Part shown: in pieces, positions 63,213-64,000 of the stretch
Numbering within the stretch: the first letter of the stretch is position 1
How the letters are laid out: every line of letters starts with the position of its first letter
Origin: Chromobacterium subtsugae
Lineage (GTDB): Bacteria > Pseudomonadota > Gammaproteobacteria > Burkholderiales > Chromobacteriaceae
Assembly (NCBI RefSeq): GCF_001676875.1
Contig: NZ_JYKA01000001.1
Span: 248,001-312,000, forward strand
DNA: 64,000 nt
Direction: 5' to 3'
Notes under the pieces: model-generated
What the model saw: only the letters and a program-made list of their open reading frames with translations
Databases searched by the model: none
What the model was told of the DNA's origin: nothing
Made by a program: the position numbers and the translations under genes

Positions 63213-64000
63213 TTACTCCGGACGCGGGGTGCGCGGCTTGCGGGCCGATGCCTTGCGCTGAGCCGGCGCCTTCTTGCCGCCGGTGACGGTCAGATTCGAC
63301 CATTTCATCACCGCCGCCACTTCCGCCGGGTTCAGCTCGTAGAACTGGCCGCGCTTGAGGCGCGGCGGCAGGCCGATATTGCCGAACCGCACGCGCATCA
63401 GCCGGCTGACGGTCAGGCCGAAGTGCTCGAACATCCGGCGCACTTCGCGGTTGCGGCCTTCCTTGATCACCACGTTGAACCACTGGTTGGCCGCTTCTTC
63501 CTGGCCGCCGGTCTGGAAAATGCGGTCGAAACGCGCCGGGCCGTCTTCCAGCTCCACGCCCTTGACCATTTCCTTCATGATTTCCGGCGTCAGCTCGCCC
63601 ATCACCCGCACCGAGTACTCGCGCTCCACTTCGAAGCTGGGGTGCATCATGCGGTTCGCCAGCTCGCCGCTGGTGGTGATCAGCAACAGGCCCGCAGTGT
63701 TGACGTCCAGGCGGCCGATGGCCACCCAGCGGCTGGACTTGGCTTGCGGCAGGCGGTCGAACACGGTGACGCGGCCTTCCGGATCGTCGCGGGTGACGAT
63801 CTCGCCCTCTTCCTTGTGATACATGATCACGCGCGGCAGGCGGTCAGGCCATTTCAGTTTGATCGCGTCGCCCTTGACCATCACGCGGTCGTGCGGGCCG
63901 ACCTTGTCGCCCAGATTGGCCTTCTTGCCGTTGACGGTGACCAGGCCGGCTTCGATCCATTCTTCCATTTCGCGGCGCGAGCCGACGCCGGACGAGGACA
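63213..64000 (-). CDS. rluB: 23S rRNA pseudouridine synthase, RluB type (partial)
   Basis: The gene runs off the right edge; 262 codons are visible. The start of the visible part (SSSGVGSRREMEEW) continues into an S4 RNA-binding domain, followed by the catalytic domain with the active-site Asp in GRLDVNTAGLLLIT and GRNREVRRMFEHFGLTVSRLMRVRFG. RluB modifies uridine 2605 of 23S rRNA in E. coli. The C-terminus is Lys/Arg/Pro-rich. The ATG at 63966-63968 is internal, not the start. Confidence 0.92.
   Translation of the reverse strand, partial: SSSGVGSRREMEEWIEAGLVTVNGKKANLGDKVGPHDRVMVKGDAIKLKWPDRLPRVIMYHKEEGEIVTRDDPEGRVTVFDRLPQAKSSRWVAIGRLDVNTAGLLLITTSGELANRMMHPSFEVEREYSVRVMGELTPEIMKEMVKGVELEDGPARFDRIFQTGGQEEAANQWFNVVIKEGRNREVRRMFEHFGLTVSRLMRVRFGNIGLPPRLKRGQFYELNPAEVAAVMKWSNLTVTGGKKAPAQRKASARKPRTPRPE

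Overview
The window is about 64 kb of GC-rich (roughly 65%), densely packed bacterial chromosome with short intergenic gaps, many ATGA-type overlaps and intrinsic terminators at most convergent ends. The gene content points to a Gram-negative betaproteobacterium of the Neisseriales, most likely Chromobacterium or a close relative: lptCAB-rpoN-hpf-ptsN-hprK-rapZ, exbB-exbD-lpxK-trm112-kdsB-adk, minCDE followed directly by oxyR, a four-subunit frdABCD fumarate reductase, and a phasin. Genus is inferred from gene order and protein resemblance only. No tRNA, rRNA, CRISPR array, insertion sequence, integrase or phage gene was seen.

Layout. 1-6.1 kb: the end of kdsC, then LPS transport (lptC, lptA, lptB), sigma-54, and the nitrogen-PTS/hibernation group (hpf, ptsN, hprK, rapZ). 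6.2-9.3 kb: ubiX, a bifunctional NAD(P)H-hydrate repair enzyme, and an EamA transporter. 9.4-13.2 kb: a membrane histidine kinase coupled to a receiver/HD-GYP c-di-GMP phosphodiesterase, then a hemolysin III-type membrane protein. 13.4-17.1 kb (minus): exbB-exbD-lpxK-trm112-kdsB-adk, an envelope and nucleotide operon. 17.2-22.7 kb: an intergenic region with two perfect DnaA boxes, a DUF4442 protein, an ArsR regulator divergent from gpmI, an EnvC-like amidase activator, and a CtpA-type protease. 22.8-29.4 kb: argA, yggX, ppk1, a DUF456 protein, a stand-alone BLUF photosensor, and ettA. 29.4-33.4 kb: a periplasmic binding protein, an NlpD-like lipoprotein, a DUF1615 lipoprotein, and a DUF475 (TerC-like) membrane protein.

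33.4-35 kb holds the most unusual protein-coding locus: two tandem paralogous Ser/Gly/Gln-rich proteins of unknown function that lack Cys and Trp and share a C-terminal GVGxLLxTSA tail. 35.2-39.3 kb (minus): frdABCD with two candidate FNR-type boxes upstream, then coq7. 39.4-41.4 kb: ppa, a catalytically degenerate 6-phosphogluconate dehydrogenase-like protein, and a phasin gene whose long upstream region is full of TGTTGC/GCAACA dyads. 41.8-45.1 kb: minCDE-oxyR and a decayed VOC-family pseudogene.

45.2-55.6 kb is a signalling island. A GAF-PAS histidine kinase with a degenerate receiver, a single-domain receiver, a FixJ-like regulator and a free Hpt protein lie on the plus strand. They face a minus-strand chemosensory operon: two chemoreceptors (one with a duplicated HAMP-like module), CheW, CheY, a STAS protein and CheA, with no CheR or CheB in view. 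55.8-64 kb: two tandem M3 oligopeptidases flanking a small anchored protein, an exported unknown, a MarR regulator, greB, a Nudix hydrolase, and the truncated end of an rluB-type pseudouridine synthase.
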